DNA of 64,000 nucleotides from Planctomycetota bacterium (lineage in GTDB: Bacteria; Planctomycetota; Planctomycetia; Gemmatales; HRBIN36). This document shows positions 1 to 7,211 of this stretch, piece by piece. Every line of letters begins with the position of its first letter. Positions within the stretch are counted from its first letter, which is position 1. The stretch covers positions 62,001-126,000 of the forward strand of contig JACTMY010000020.1 in assembly GCA_014584395.1 (NCBI GenBank), given 5' to 3'. The notes under the pieces were generated by a model. The model saw only the letters and a program-made list of their open reading frames with translations, did not search any database and was not told the DNA's origin. A program made the position numbers and the translations under genes.

Positions 1-502
1 CGTAGTGCAAATAGCCCAAATAGGCCTTGAGCGCCTTGACCTGGCCTTGTTGGAGCACCTCTTCGACCCGGGCCAGATGGTTGTCGTCAAAACGTTCCGG
101 ATGGGCCAACCCAATGGCATGCAGCTTGACGCCGGGCACCCGATCGGCCAATGAGAGCGTCTCCTTGATCCCCAGCGGATCCTGATCGCTGACCTCGAAG
201 CGCGGCATGCACAACAGATGAGCGACTTCGGCCTTGCGGGCTTCCGCTTCGATGTGCTTCGCCAACCGCTGCGGACCTTCGGCGTCCTCCTTGGGAAAAG
301 GGGCCAGGGCGGTGGTCTTGGCCAGGCCGCCGGGCAGCCTGGAGTGGACCACGTGGACGTGGGTGTCGATGATCCAGGGCGGGACGGGTTCCGCCGCCTC
401 GGCATGAACGGCGCGGCGGCCCCATGGCCCGATGGCGGCGGTCAAGGACAGACTCCCGAGCGTTTGCAAGGCTTGACGGCGGTCCATGGATCGATCGTTC
501 AT
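1..502 (-). CDS. Amidohydrolase-2-like protein, exported, 3' end cut by window
   Basis: Reading the minus strand from an ATG at 502 gives an open frame that runs off the left edge, about 167 residues. The N-terminus has a Tat-like signal (DRRQALQTLG followed by a hydrophobic stretch and an AxA-type site). It is followed by IDTHVHV, the HxH metal-binding signature on strand 1 of amidohydrolase-fold TIM barrels. The rest (LADRVPGVKLHAIG, then a VKALKAY strand) fits the amidohydrolase 2 (DUF4387/ACMSD-like) group. In contrast to most of the amidohydrolase array at 14-26 kb, HxH is intact here. The substrate is unknown. Confidence 0.75.
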   Translation of the reverse strand, partial: MNDRSMDRRQALQTLGSLSLTAAIGPWGRRAVHAEAAEPVPPWIIDTHVHVVHSRLPGGLAKTTALAPFPKEDAEGPQRLAKHIEAEARKAEVAHLLCMPRFEVSDQDPLGIKETLSLADRVPGVKLHAIGLAHPERFDDNHLARVEEVLQQGQVKALKAYLGYLHY

Positions 503-665
503 GCAGCGCCTCGGGTGATCGCTGGGCCATCTGGGCAGTGGCAGAACGCGGCAGCATGCTTCGCGGCTGCTTTCCTGGTCGAGTGTACCGCGAAACCGTT
601 ATCAACTCCATGGCGAACGCAGCCACACGAAGCCTTCAATAATGGAATGATCATGCAAGGTAAAT

Positions 666-1769
666 TCATATCCGGCCATGGAAGAGCCGATCGGCCACGA
701 TGGAAGCATTCTTCGGGCGATCCTTGGGCCGTTTGGCGAGCAATTGATTCACCAACTCATCGAGCCACAGCGGCAGGTCGGGTTGGAGGGAGCGTAAGCG
801 CGGCGGCGGTTCGTGCCGGACCCGTTTGATCTTGTCCTTGGTCGTGCCGCCGGGAAAGGGGGGTTGGCCGATGAGCACGAAAAAGAGCGTGCTGCCCAAG
901 GCATAGAGGTCGGCGGCGGGGCCGATGGCCTGGTTGGCGCGCGTCTGTTCGGGAGCGGCATAGGCAAAGGTGCCCGCAATGCGGCCCGGGCCGACGGCTT
1001 GCCGATTGGCGCTCGCATCCTCCAGATCGAGGGCCAAGCCAAAGTCGATCAGCTTGGCTTGATACCGCTCCACGGGCCAAGCGGTCGGCGCGGCATGATT
1101 CCCGGAGACGGCCGTGCCTTGGTCCAGGGGCGCGGTCAAAAGGATGTTCCCCGGCTTGACATCCGTGTGGACGATCCCCCGGCGATGAATGGCCTCCAAA
1201 GCCAGGGCGATCCCGGCCAGGCAACGGCACGCCAAGGCCGCCGGCATGGGACCCGTGCGGCGCACGTGCCGGCCCAGGTCCAGCCCCGGCACCAGTTCCA
1301 TGGCCAAACAGTGAACCTGGTCATGTTCGGTCAGGCTGAACACCTTGACGATGTGCGGATGCGTCAGCGACCGGGCGAATTTCATCTCGCGTTCCAGCCG
1401 GGCGTACAAGTTGGGATGGAGATGTTGCTGTTTCGTGGAGAGCAGCTTGAGGGCGACGAGGCGTTGATGCTCATGATCGCGAGCCAGAAAAACGATGCCC
1501 ATGCCGCCCTGGCCCAGCGGCGCGAGGACTTCGAACGGCCCCAGGATCAGGCTGTGGCTGCGCCCGGAGAGGAGGCGCTCCATTTGATAGCGGCTCAGTT
1601 TGCCGTGCCGGAGCAGATGAAATCCTAATTGCTGGGGCAGCAGGGATGGATCGGCCTGCGCCCACTGCTGGCAGGCTTCGAGGTCGATGGGAGCCAGCAA
1701 GCGGCTCCGGGCAAGGGATTGTAGAAAACCGGCAAGGTCCATCGGCATGCGTTTAACGGCTGTCGGCAT
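666..1769 (-). CDS. Serine/threonine protein kinase, non-RD type
   Basis: A 367-residue cytosolic kinase. An N-terminal helical region (about 1-75) precedes a Hanks-type domain with the glycine loop GQGGMG (86-91), the catalytic lysine in VALKLL (108), the catalytic loop HTDVKPGN (201-208), IDFG (241-244) and an APE-like YAAPEQ. The usual HRD arginine is a threonine, so this is a non-RD kinase, while the aspartate and asparagine needed for catalysis are present. The frame stays open to 2018, but that would overlap the upstream gene by about 150 nt and add an unconserved Arg-rich segment, so the ATG at 1769 was chosen. No membrane segment is seen. Confidence 0.85.
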   Translation of the reverse strand: MPTAVKRMPMDLAGFLQSLARSRLLAPIDLEACQQWAQADPSLLPQQLGFHLLRHGKLSRYQMERLLSGRSHSLILGPFEVLAPLGQGGMGIVFLARDHEHQRLVALKLLSTKQQHLHPNLYARLEREMKFARSLTHPHIVKVFSLTEHDQVHCLAMELVPGLDLGRHVRRTGPMPAALACRCLAGIALALEAIHRRGIVHTDVKPGNILLTAPLDQGTAVSGNHAAPTAWPVERYQAKLIDFGLALDLEDASANRQAVGPGRIAGTFAYAAPEQTRANQAIGPAADLYALGSTLFFVLIGQPPFPGGTTKDKIKRVRHEPPPRLRSLQPDLPLWLDELVNQLLAKRPKDRPKNASIVADRLFHGRI

Positions 1770-1861
1770 GAAGGGACGTCCTGTAAAAAGTCCCAACCAT
1801 CTTAGCATGCCGACGAGGCGAGGATAGTGAAAAAGGGGGGCTGGCCGGGGCCTTCCCCGGC

Positions 1862-3163
1862 TCAGCGATTGAAGGGCAGTTCTTGCACCCAATGGAAGCC
1901 GCGGTTCATCAAGGCGGAAGGCTTGGGTTCTTTCAGCTTGAGATGCACCTCGTAGGCGTGCTCTTCCCAGGTGATGTGCAAATGGAGCTCTCCGGGGGCG
2001 GGTTGTTCGTAGCGCCACTGGGCTGCAAAGTCCGGCTCATAGTATTTTTTCAACTCAATCGTCTTCCGCTCTTGATCGATGGCCGCAACGTACCGCATCA
2101 TCGGCGCGCCATGGCGGGTGTCGCCGAAGCGAACGAGGAAGGCATGGCCTCGTTCGATCATGACCTCTTCCCAGCGGTAAAACATGCGCTCCTTGGGCTG
2201 CTCGTCGTCCGGCTGTTCTTGGCCATCCTTCAAGAACTTGGCGACCGACCAGCACCCATGGAAGGCGGGGATGGTTTGCGAGCCTTGATAGCTGGTCCAA
2301 GCGTCCCAGAATTGCTGAGCGAAAAAAGCCAGCACCAACAGGGAGCGGAACGTGAGCAGCAGCGGATGCAGCCAGCGCGGCTGGGTGAAGCGAAAGTCCG
2401 GCCGCGGCGGCACGGGCTTCCCCAAGACCAAGAAGCGGCTGAGACGGCCGGCGTCGGGCAGCAGCAGCAGCAGCGCCATGCCCAGGTAATGCATCGAATA
2501 CAGCTTCACAGGCACGTCAAAGCACAAATTCATCATGACGACGTTGCCCATGAAGCCCGCGACCACGAGGGCGCCCAGCATCGTCGTCCGCCGCGTGGTC
2601 AGCAGCAATCCCCCCAGCGTTTCGGCCACCCCGGTGAAACAACAATAGACCTGGGAAAAGCCCATGAATGTCCAGAGCAACCCCATGGGGGAGAATTCAC
2701 CGAGCGGCTTTTCAAGCCGCATGATCGTCGGCGGGATGAACTGCAGCGGAAAGACCTTGTAGAGGCCGTACTGAATCATGACGACCGCCAGGAAGAAGCG
2801 GACATAGATGCGCAGGCTCACGGCGAGAAACCGGTCGGCCTTCCCCCGGCGATCAAGCAGCGACCAGGGCAAGCTAAGGACCAGGGCGCCGATCGCCAGG
2901 CATAAGCACCCGAGGTAGTTGCGCATCGTGTCGCCGCTGCCGGTCGCTTGAATGACGACGTCAACTTTGAGCCATTCCTGGCCGATGTATTGGATCGTTT
3001 GATTTTTGGCGTCGAAGAACCATTGAAAGAAGGGGATCAATCCATCATAAGGAATTTGATCCAATGGAAAAGGAAAGATGAACCCGACCAGATAGAGCCA
3101 AATGAACCGCCGGCCAAACCGCGCGAACCAGCCAGCGTGGGTTTCGTGCGGCATTGATTCCAT
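1862..3163 (-). CDS. DoxX-like integral membrane protein
   Basis: A protein of about 433 residues with several hydrophobic helices in the first 270 positions, including a GVAETLGGLLL stretch typical of the DoxX/thiosulfate-quinone oxidoreductase membrane family. A soluble C-terminal domain of about 150 residues carries mixed strands and a WEEHAYEV segment. No signal peptide is needed because the first helix can insert. A GGGGAGT Shine-Dalgarno-like run lies six bases before the ATG at 3163; an alternative ATG at 3214 with a weaker AGGA would add 17 residues. The kinase follows 92 nt downstream on the same strand. The function is not predictable beyond the family. Confidence 0.7.
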   Translation of the reverse strand: MESMPHETHAGWFARFGRRFIWLYLVGFIFPFPLDQIPYDGLIPFFQWFFDAKNQTIQYIGQEWLKVDVVIQATGSGDTMRNYLGCLCLAIGALVLSLPWSLLDRRGKADRFLAVSLRIYVRFFLAVVMIQYGLYKVFPLQFIPPTIMRLEKPLGEFSPMGLLWTFMGFSQVYCCFTGVAETLGGLLLTTRRTTMLGALVVAGFMGNVVMMNLCFDVPVKLYSMHYLGMALLLLLPDAGRLSRFLVLGKPVPPRPDFRFTQPRWLHPLLLTFRSLLVLAFFAQQFWDAWTSYQGSQTIPAFHGCWSVAKFLKDGQEQPDDEQPKERMFYRWEEVMIERGHAFLVRFGDTRHGAPMMRYVAAIDQERKTIELKKYYEPDFAAQWRYEQPAPGELHLHITWEEHAYEVHLKLKEPKPSALMNRGFHWVQELPFNR

Positions 3164-3335
3164 GCAGGACTCCCCATCGGCCAGGTGAAAGACGTGCACG
3201 CCAAACCGAAGCATCGTTTTCCTATGGGCGGCCAGGCACCATGCCTAGGGCCATTGGTCCCCGAAGCAAAAGGCGGTCCTTGGTAAAATCAGGATGGCTC
3301 AGCCGCCGAGCGGCACGACCTGGGACATGCTGATT

Positions 3336-4004
3336 TCAACTCCCCGTTTTGCTGCCCTTGGGCAGCTTCCCAAGGAGGTTCTTCAGTTCCTGCACAACCG
3401 CCTGGGCCAGCCGGTCATAGCCTGCCGGGGTGAAGTGGGTGCCGTCGCTGCCCAGGAGTTGCGCGGCGTCCCCTGCCACCACCGCCGCATGCAGATCAAG
3501 GATCGGCACATTCAATTCCTTCATGACCGTGATGGCTTTGTGATTGTACCGTTGCACGTCTGCTTCGAAGCGGTCGAAATCGAGTTTGCGGCCGGCGTGG
3601 CGGTCGTCCAGGATGGGCGTCGTCGTGGCGAAGACGACGTGGGGCGTCTGGGCTTTCAGCCTGGCCGCGATCTGGCGCAGTTGCGCCTCATATTCCGCCA
3701 GCGCAACCTGATGCGTGCCCCTGGCTTTGCTCTTTTTCAGATCGTGCAGGCCGCAGTTGAAAACGATGATCCGCGGCTCATGCTGCTGGAGCAGTTCATC
3801 GAGTTGGTTGAGGAGTTGCTTGGAGTCGCCGCCGTTGGCTTTGGGGCTGATGATTTCCGCTTGATCGGCCAACTGCTTCGCCACCACCGGGGCGTATCCG
3901 AGGCGGATGGAATCCCCCAAAAGCAACACCCTGGGCTTGGCGGATGATGCAGGCGCTTGGGCCGGTTGAGCAAGTCCAGCCAAGGTCAGAGCCAAGATCA
4001 TCAT
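3336..4004 (-). CDS. SGNH/GDSL-family hydrolase, secreted
   Basis: A 222-residue esterase/lipase-like protein. After a signal peptide (MMILALTLAGLAQPAQA) come the SGNH blocks: GDSIRLGY (nucleophile Ser), a conserved Gly region, FNCGLHD (block III) and SDGTHFTPAGY (Asp and His of block V). The family removes acyl or acetyl groups from carbohydrates or lipids; the substrate here is unknown. The start at 4004 has AGAGGA about eight bases upstream and yields a clean signal peptide. The longer frame to 4082 would add an Arg-rich extension and cover the repeat at 4073-4101. It is divergent from the lipid operon. Confidence 0.82.
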   Translation of the reverse strand: MMILALTLAGLAQPAQAPASSAKPRVLLLGDSIRLGYAPVVAKQLADQAEIISPKANGGDSKQLLNQLDELLQQHEPRIIVFNCGLHDLKKSKARGTHQVALAEYEAQLRQIAARLKAQTPHVVFATTTPILDDRHAGRKLDFDRFEADVQRYNHKAITVMKELNVPILDLHAAVVAGDAAQLLGSDGTHFTPAGYDRLAQAVVQELKNLLGKLPKGSKTGS

Positions 4005-4072
4005 GTTTAGATCCTCTTGCTGGTTAAGCAGCGCCGCATCAACCCAACGCCGCCGCGGCCGCGCCTTGATTA

Positions 4073-4101
4073 ATTTCATCAAACCTTCAGATCGCTTTCA
4101 A
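4073..4101 (+). promoter_or_regulatory. PHO-box-like tandem heptamer repeats
   Basis: Three heptamers, ATTTCAT, CCTTCAG and CTTTCAA, start at 4073, 4084 and 4095. Each is separated by exactly four bases, giving an 11-nt period. This is the architecture of PhoB boxes (consensus CTKTCAT plus a 4-nt spacer); the units match at 6, 5 and 6 of 7 positions. A TATATC at 4121-4126 could be the -10 element. The site lies upstream of plcP-like/btaA/btaB. That PhoB binds here is inference; the repeat itself is directly visible. Confidence 0.5.
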
Positions 4102-4194
4102 CGGCTCCACAAGCCTCCGTTATATCCTTGGCAGCATTGAAGCGCCCGCGAACGTCATGATGATTTTCGCCCCACTCCCAGGAAGGACGGGACC

Positions 4195-5076
4195 ATGTCG
4201 CAAATCCGCTCCCTTTTTATTAGTGACGTCCACCTCGGCTGTCGCTACGCCGCGGCCGACGACCTGCTGCAATTCCTTAAGGAACATCAGCCTGATTATC
4301 TCTATCTCGTCGGCGACATCGTCGACGGCTGGCGGCTGCGGCGCCGCTGGTATTGGCCCGAAACCTACAACAAAATCGTCAAGCGCCTCTTCAAGCTGCA
4401 GAAGAAGGGCACGCAAATCTTTTACACCCCCGGCAACCACGACGAATTTCTCCGTTCCTTGATCAACGACATCGGCGGCGTCACCATCCAGGACGAATTC
4501 ATTCACACCACCGCCGACCAGCGCCGCCTGCTCGTCATGCATGGCGATCAGTTCGACACCGCCGTCCGCCATGCCCGCTGGCTCTCCATGCTCGGCGACA
4601 TCGGCTATGATTTCCTCCTCGTCGTCAACCGCTATTTTAACATGCTTCGCCGCGGCCTGGGCCTGGGCTATTGGTCGCTCAGCGCCGCCATCAAGCGCAA
4701 GGTCAAACAGGCCACCAGTTTCATCAGCAATTTCGAAAGCATCATCACCCGCTATGCCGCCCGCCGCGACTGTCATGGCGTCATCTGCGGCCACATCCAC
4801 ACGCCGAAAATGACCAAGCTCGACGGCATCGACTATCTTAACACGGGCGATTGGGTGGAAAGCTGCACCGCTCTGGTGGAATACCGCAACGGCGAATTCG
4901 AAATCCTCTACTACCGCGACCCCAATCGCCAAGCGGCGAACGCTCCCATACCCCATGCCGACGAGGATGAAGAGCATTTGATCCTGCCCGCCCGGTCCGA
5001 GGTGGACCTGGTGCTGGCCGCGATGTCGCTGGAGGCCGCCGCGCCTCCCGAATTGCTGGCCGCCGCGAAATCGTGA
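4195..5076 (+). CDS. PlcP/LpxH-like metallophosphoesterase
   Basis: A 293-residue calcineurin-like phosphoesterase with all metal motifs: ISDVHLG, VGDIVDGW, PGNHDEF, HGDQFD and CGHIHTP. By similarity alone it would be called UDP-2,3-diacylglucosamine diphosphatase (LpxH). The same subfamily includes PlcP of Sinorhizobium and marine bacteria, a phospholipase C that turns phospholipids into diacylglycerol under phosphate starvation. The btaA gene starts 10 nt downstream and consumes diacylglycerol, so PlcP is the better guess from context. AGGAAGGA precedes the ATG. No signal peptide is seen, so it probably acts at the inner face of the membrane. The choice between LpxH and PlcP cannot be settled by motifs. 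Confidence 0.85.
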   Translation: MSQIRSLFISDVHLGCRYAAADDLLQFLKEHQPDYLYLVGDIVDGWRLRRRWYWPETYNKIVKRLFKLQKKGTQIFYTPGNHDEFLRSLINDIGGVTIQDEFIHTTADQRRLLVMHGDQFDTAVRHARWLSMLGDIGYDFLLVVNRYFNMLRRGLGLGYWSLSAAIKRKVKQATSFISNFESIITRYAARRDCHGVICGHIHTPKMTKLDGIDYLNTGDWVESCTALVEYRNGEFEILYYRDPNRQAANAPIPHADEDEEHLILPARSEVDLVLAAMSLEAAAPPELLAAAKS

Positions 5077-5086
5077 TCCGACCTTC

Positions 5087-6310
5087 ATGCCACCGTCGAG
5101 GATGAACGCCGTCATGCGACTACGCGATTGGCTCAGCCGGCAATGTTTTCAGGTCGTCCATCGCCATCATCTCGTTTACAACACCTGCTGGGAAGACCCG
5201 CGGCTCGATCACCAGGCCTTGCGGCTGGGGCCGAGCGACCGCGTCCTGGTCATCACCTCGGCGGGGTGTAACGCCCTCGATTATGCCCTCGCCGGACCGG
5301 CCCGCATTGACGCCGTCGACATGAATCCCCGCCAAAACGCGCTCCTGGAGCTGAAGATGGCGGGGATTCGTCGTTTAGACCATGGCACCTTCTTCGCCGT
5401 CTTTGGCCAGGGAGGCACGCCGCGCTTCCGAGAGATCTACCACGACGCCCTGCGCGATGAACTCGGCCCCTCCGCGCGCCGCTTCTGGGATCGCCACGGA
5501 GGCTTTTTCACCAAAGCCAGCGCCGGACGCTCCTTCTACTTCCGCGGCACCTCCGGCCGCTTTGCCTATGGCGTCAACCTGTACATCAATCATTACGTGC
5601 GGCTGCGGCCCGTGGTCGAAGCCATCCTCCATGCCTCCACCCTCGATGAGCAACGGCTGCTCTATGAACGTTATCTGCGCACCGGCTTTTGGACTCGGCT
5701 GCTCCGCTGGCTCCTCGACCGCGATACGACAATGGCACTCCTGGGCGTCCCCCAGGCGCAGCGGCAAACCTTGGAGCATTCCCATGGCCATGGCATCGTC
5801 GCCTTCATCCATGACTGCGTCGAAGCCGTCTTCGGCAGGCTGCCCCTGGCCGACAATTATTTCTGGCGCGTCTACCTTACGGGCGCCTATGCTCCCCACT
5901 GCTGTCCCGAATACCTGCGGCCTGAATCATTTGCCCGGCTCAAGGCGGGACTGGTCGACCGCATCCATCTGCACGACGCCTCCATCCTCGACTTCCTGCG
6001 GCGGCATCCGGGCCGGATCAACCGCTTCGTGCTGCTCGATCATATGGATTGGTTGAATCAGTTTCATCGTCCGCTGCTGGCCCAGGAGTGGCAAGCGATG
6101 CTCGATCACGCCGCGCCGGACAGCCGCTTCCTGTGGCGCAGCGGCGCCCGCCGGACGGATTTCATCAACACGCTCGACGTTCGGCATCAGGGTAAACCCT
6201 GCCGCGTCGGTGAACTGCTCCGCTATCAGCACGACCTGGCCGAGCGGCTCCATGCGGTCGACCGCGTGCACACCTATGGCAGTTTCGCCATTGCCGACCT
6301 GGCGGTGTAA
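5087..6310 (+). CDS. btaA: BtaA, SAM:diacylglycerol 3-amino-3-carboxypropyltransferase (DUF3419)
   Basis: A 407-residue DUF3419 protein. It has the N-terminal YNTCWEDPRLD motif, a SAM-binding strand VLVITSAGCNALDYAL, an acidic VDMNP strand end, a central segment with NYFWRVYLTG and a C-terminal LLDHMDWL, as in BtaA. The enzyme moves the 3-amino-3-carboxypropyl group of SAM to diacylglycerol, giving diacylglyceryl homoserine, the first step of DGTS betaine-lipid synthesis. It is 10 nt after the metallophosphoesterase and 21 nt before btaB. ATGs at 5102 and 5114 are alternative starts and none has a strong Shine-Dalgarno. Confidence 0.9.
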   Translation: MPPSRMNAVMRLRDWLSRQCFQVVHRHHLVYNTCWEDPRLDHQALRLGPSDRVLVITSAGCNALDYALAGPARIDAVDMNPRQNALLELKMAGIRRLDHGTFFAVFGQGGTPRFREIYHDALRDELGPSARRFWDRHGGFFTKASAGRSFYFRGTSGRFAYGVNLYINHYVRLRPVVEAILHASTLDEQRLLYERYLRTGFWTRLLRWLLDRDTTMALLGVPQAQRQTLEHSHGHGIVAFIHDCVEAVFGRLPLADNYFWRVYLTGAYAPHCCPEYLRPESFARLKAGLVDRIHLHDASILDFLRRHPGRINRFVLLDHMDWLNQFHRPLLAQEWQAMLDHAAPDSRFLWRSGARRTDFINTLDVRHQGKPCRVGELLRYQHDLAERLHAVDRVHTYGSFAIADLAV

Positions 6311-6331
6311 GACTTCCCCTTGGAGTTGCCC

Positions 6332-7063
6332 ATGTCCTTCCTGGCGGAATGGAAAACGTTCTATCACCTGGCGCTGGCGCCCATCCGCGGCACGACGCAC
6401 GCCGATCGGCTGCAAAGCTTTTACGCCCAGCAGGCCGCGGGCTACGATGCGTCGCGCTCAGGGATGCTCCATGGCCGGCGGGAAATGTATCAATCCATCC
6501 CGGTTCCCGATGGCGGCGTGTGGCTCGACCTGGGCGGCGGCACCGGCGCCAATCTCGAACATTTGGGAGAAGACCTGCACCGTCTCAAGCGCCTGGAAGT
6601 CGTCGACCTGACGCCCGCTCTGCTGGAGGTGGCGCGGCAACGTGTTTCCGAACGCGGCTGGCAGAACGTCCACCTCGTTCAGGCCGACGTGACGCGCTAT
6701 CAGCCCGCCGAGCCAATCGTGGACGTGGTCACTTTTTCCTATGCCCTTACCATGATTCCCGAATGGTTCGCCGCCATCGACCAGGCCCACCGGCTGCTGC
6801 GGCCGGGCGGGATGATCGGCGTGGTTGATTTTTTCGTGGGCCGCAAATATCCGGCCGAGGGCCAGGTCCGACATCCCTGGCTGACGCGCGCCTTTTGGCC
6901 GATCTGGTTTGGCCTGGACAACATCCAACTGACGCCCGATCACGTCGCCTATTTGCAGCGCCGCTTTGCGCAAGTGCATTTCTCGGAACACCGCGGCCGG
7001 ATGCGTTATCTGCCGCTGGCCCGCGTGCCCTACTACCGCTTCGTGGGCCGGAAGGTTGCCTGA
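6332..7063 (+). CDS. btaB: BtaB, SAM-dependent N-methyltransferase of betaine-lipid synthesis
   Basis: A class I methyltransferase of 243 residues with motif I WLDLGGGTGANLEHL, the acidic post-I strand LEVVDLTPALLEVA, motif II around VDVVTFSYALTMIP and motif III LLRPGGMIGVVDFF. Its position directly after btaA and the C-terminal PYYRFVGRK match BtaB, which trimethylates diacylglyceryl homoserine to DGTS. The ATG at 6332 has GGAG six bases upstream; the in-frame TTG at 6320 was rejected. No obvious terminator follows. Confidence 0.88.
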   Translation: MSFLAEWKTFYHLALAPIRGTTHADRLQSFYAQQAAGYDASRSGMLHGRREMYQSIPVPDGGVWLDLGGGTGANLEHLGEDLHRLKRLEVVDLTPALLEVARQRVSERGWQNVHLVQADVTRYQPAEPIVDVVTFSYALTMIPEWFAAIDQAHRLLRPGGMIGVVDFFVGRKYPAEGQVRHPWLTRAFWPIWFGLDNIQLTPDHVAYLQRRFAQVHFSEHRGRMRYLPLARVPYYRFVGRKVA

Positions 7064-7142
7064 CGGCGTTCAATGGTCGATCCGTTCATTCACCGCGGCT
7101 CCGTGGTCGGATCCGATACCAGCGAAAAGCGGTCAACCTCTT

Positions 7143-7169
7143 TTGCCAGGCGCGGGGGTCTGTTAAAAT
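7143..7169 (+). promoter_or_regulatory. Predicted extended -10 promoter
   Basis: TGTTAAAAT at 7161-7169 is an extended -10 element (TGn then TAAAAT). A TTGCCA at 7143-7148 (15-nt spacer), or the overlapping TTTTGC at 7141 (17-nt spacer), could be the -35. It would start transcription about 36 nt before the cytochrome-domain protein. Confidence 0.4.
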
Positions 7170-7211
7170 CAAGGACCTGCTTAAATGTGCCTGCCGGATG
7201 AGGGACCCGCC

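Noticed and set aside
1770-2018. N-terminal extension of the non-RD kinase
   Set aside because: Overlaps the upstream membrane-protein gene by about 150 nt and is Arg-rich without conservation.
3281-3289. TGGTAAAAT extended -10-like element on the plus strand
   Set aside because: It would only transcribe antisense to the SGNH hydrolase gene; no -35 and no gene downstream.
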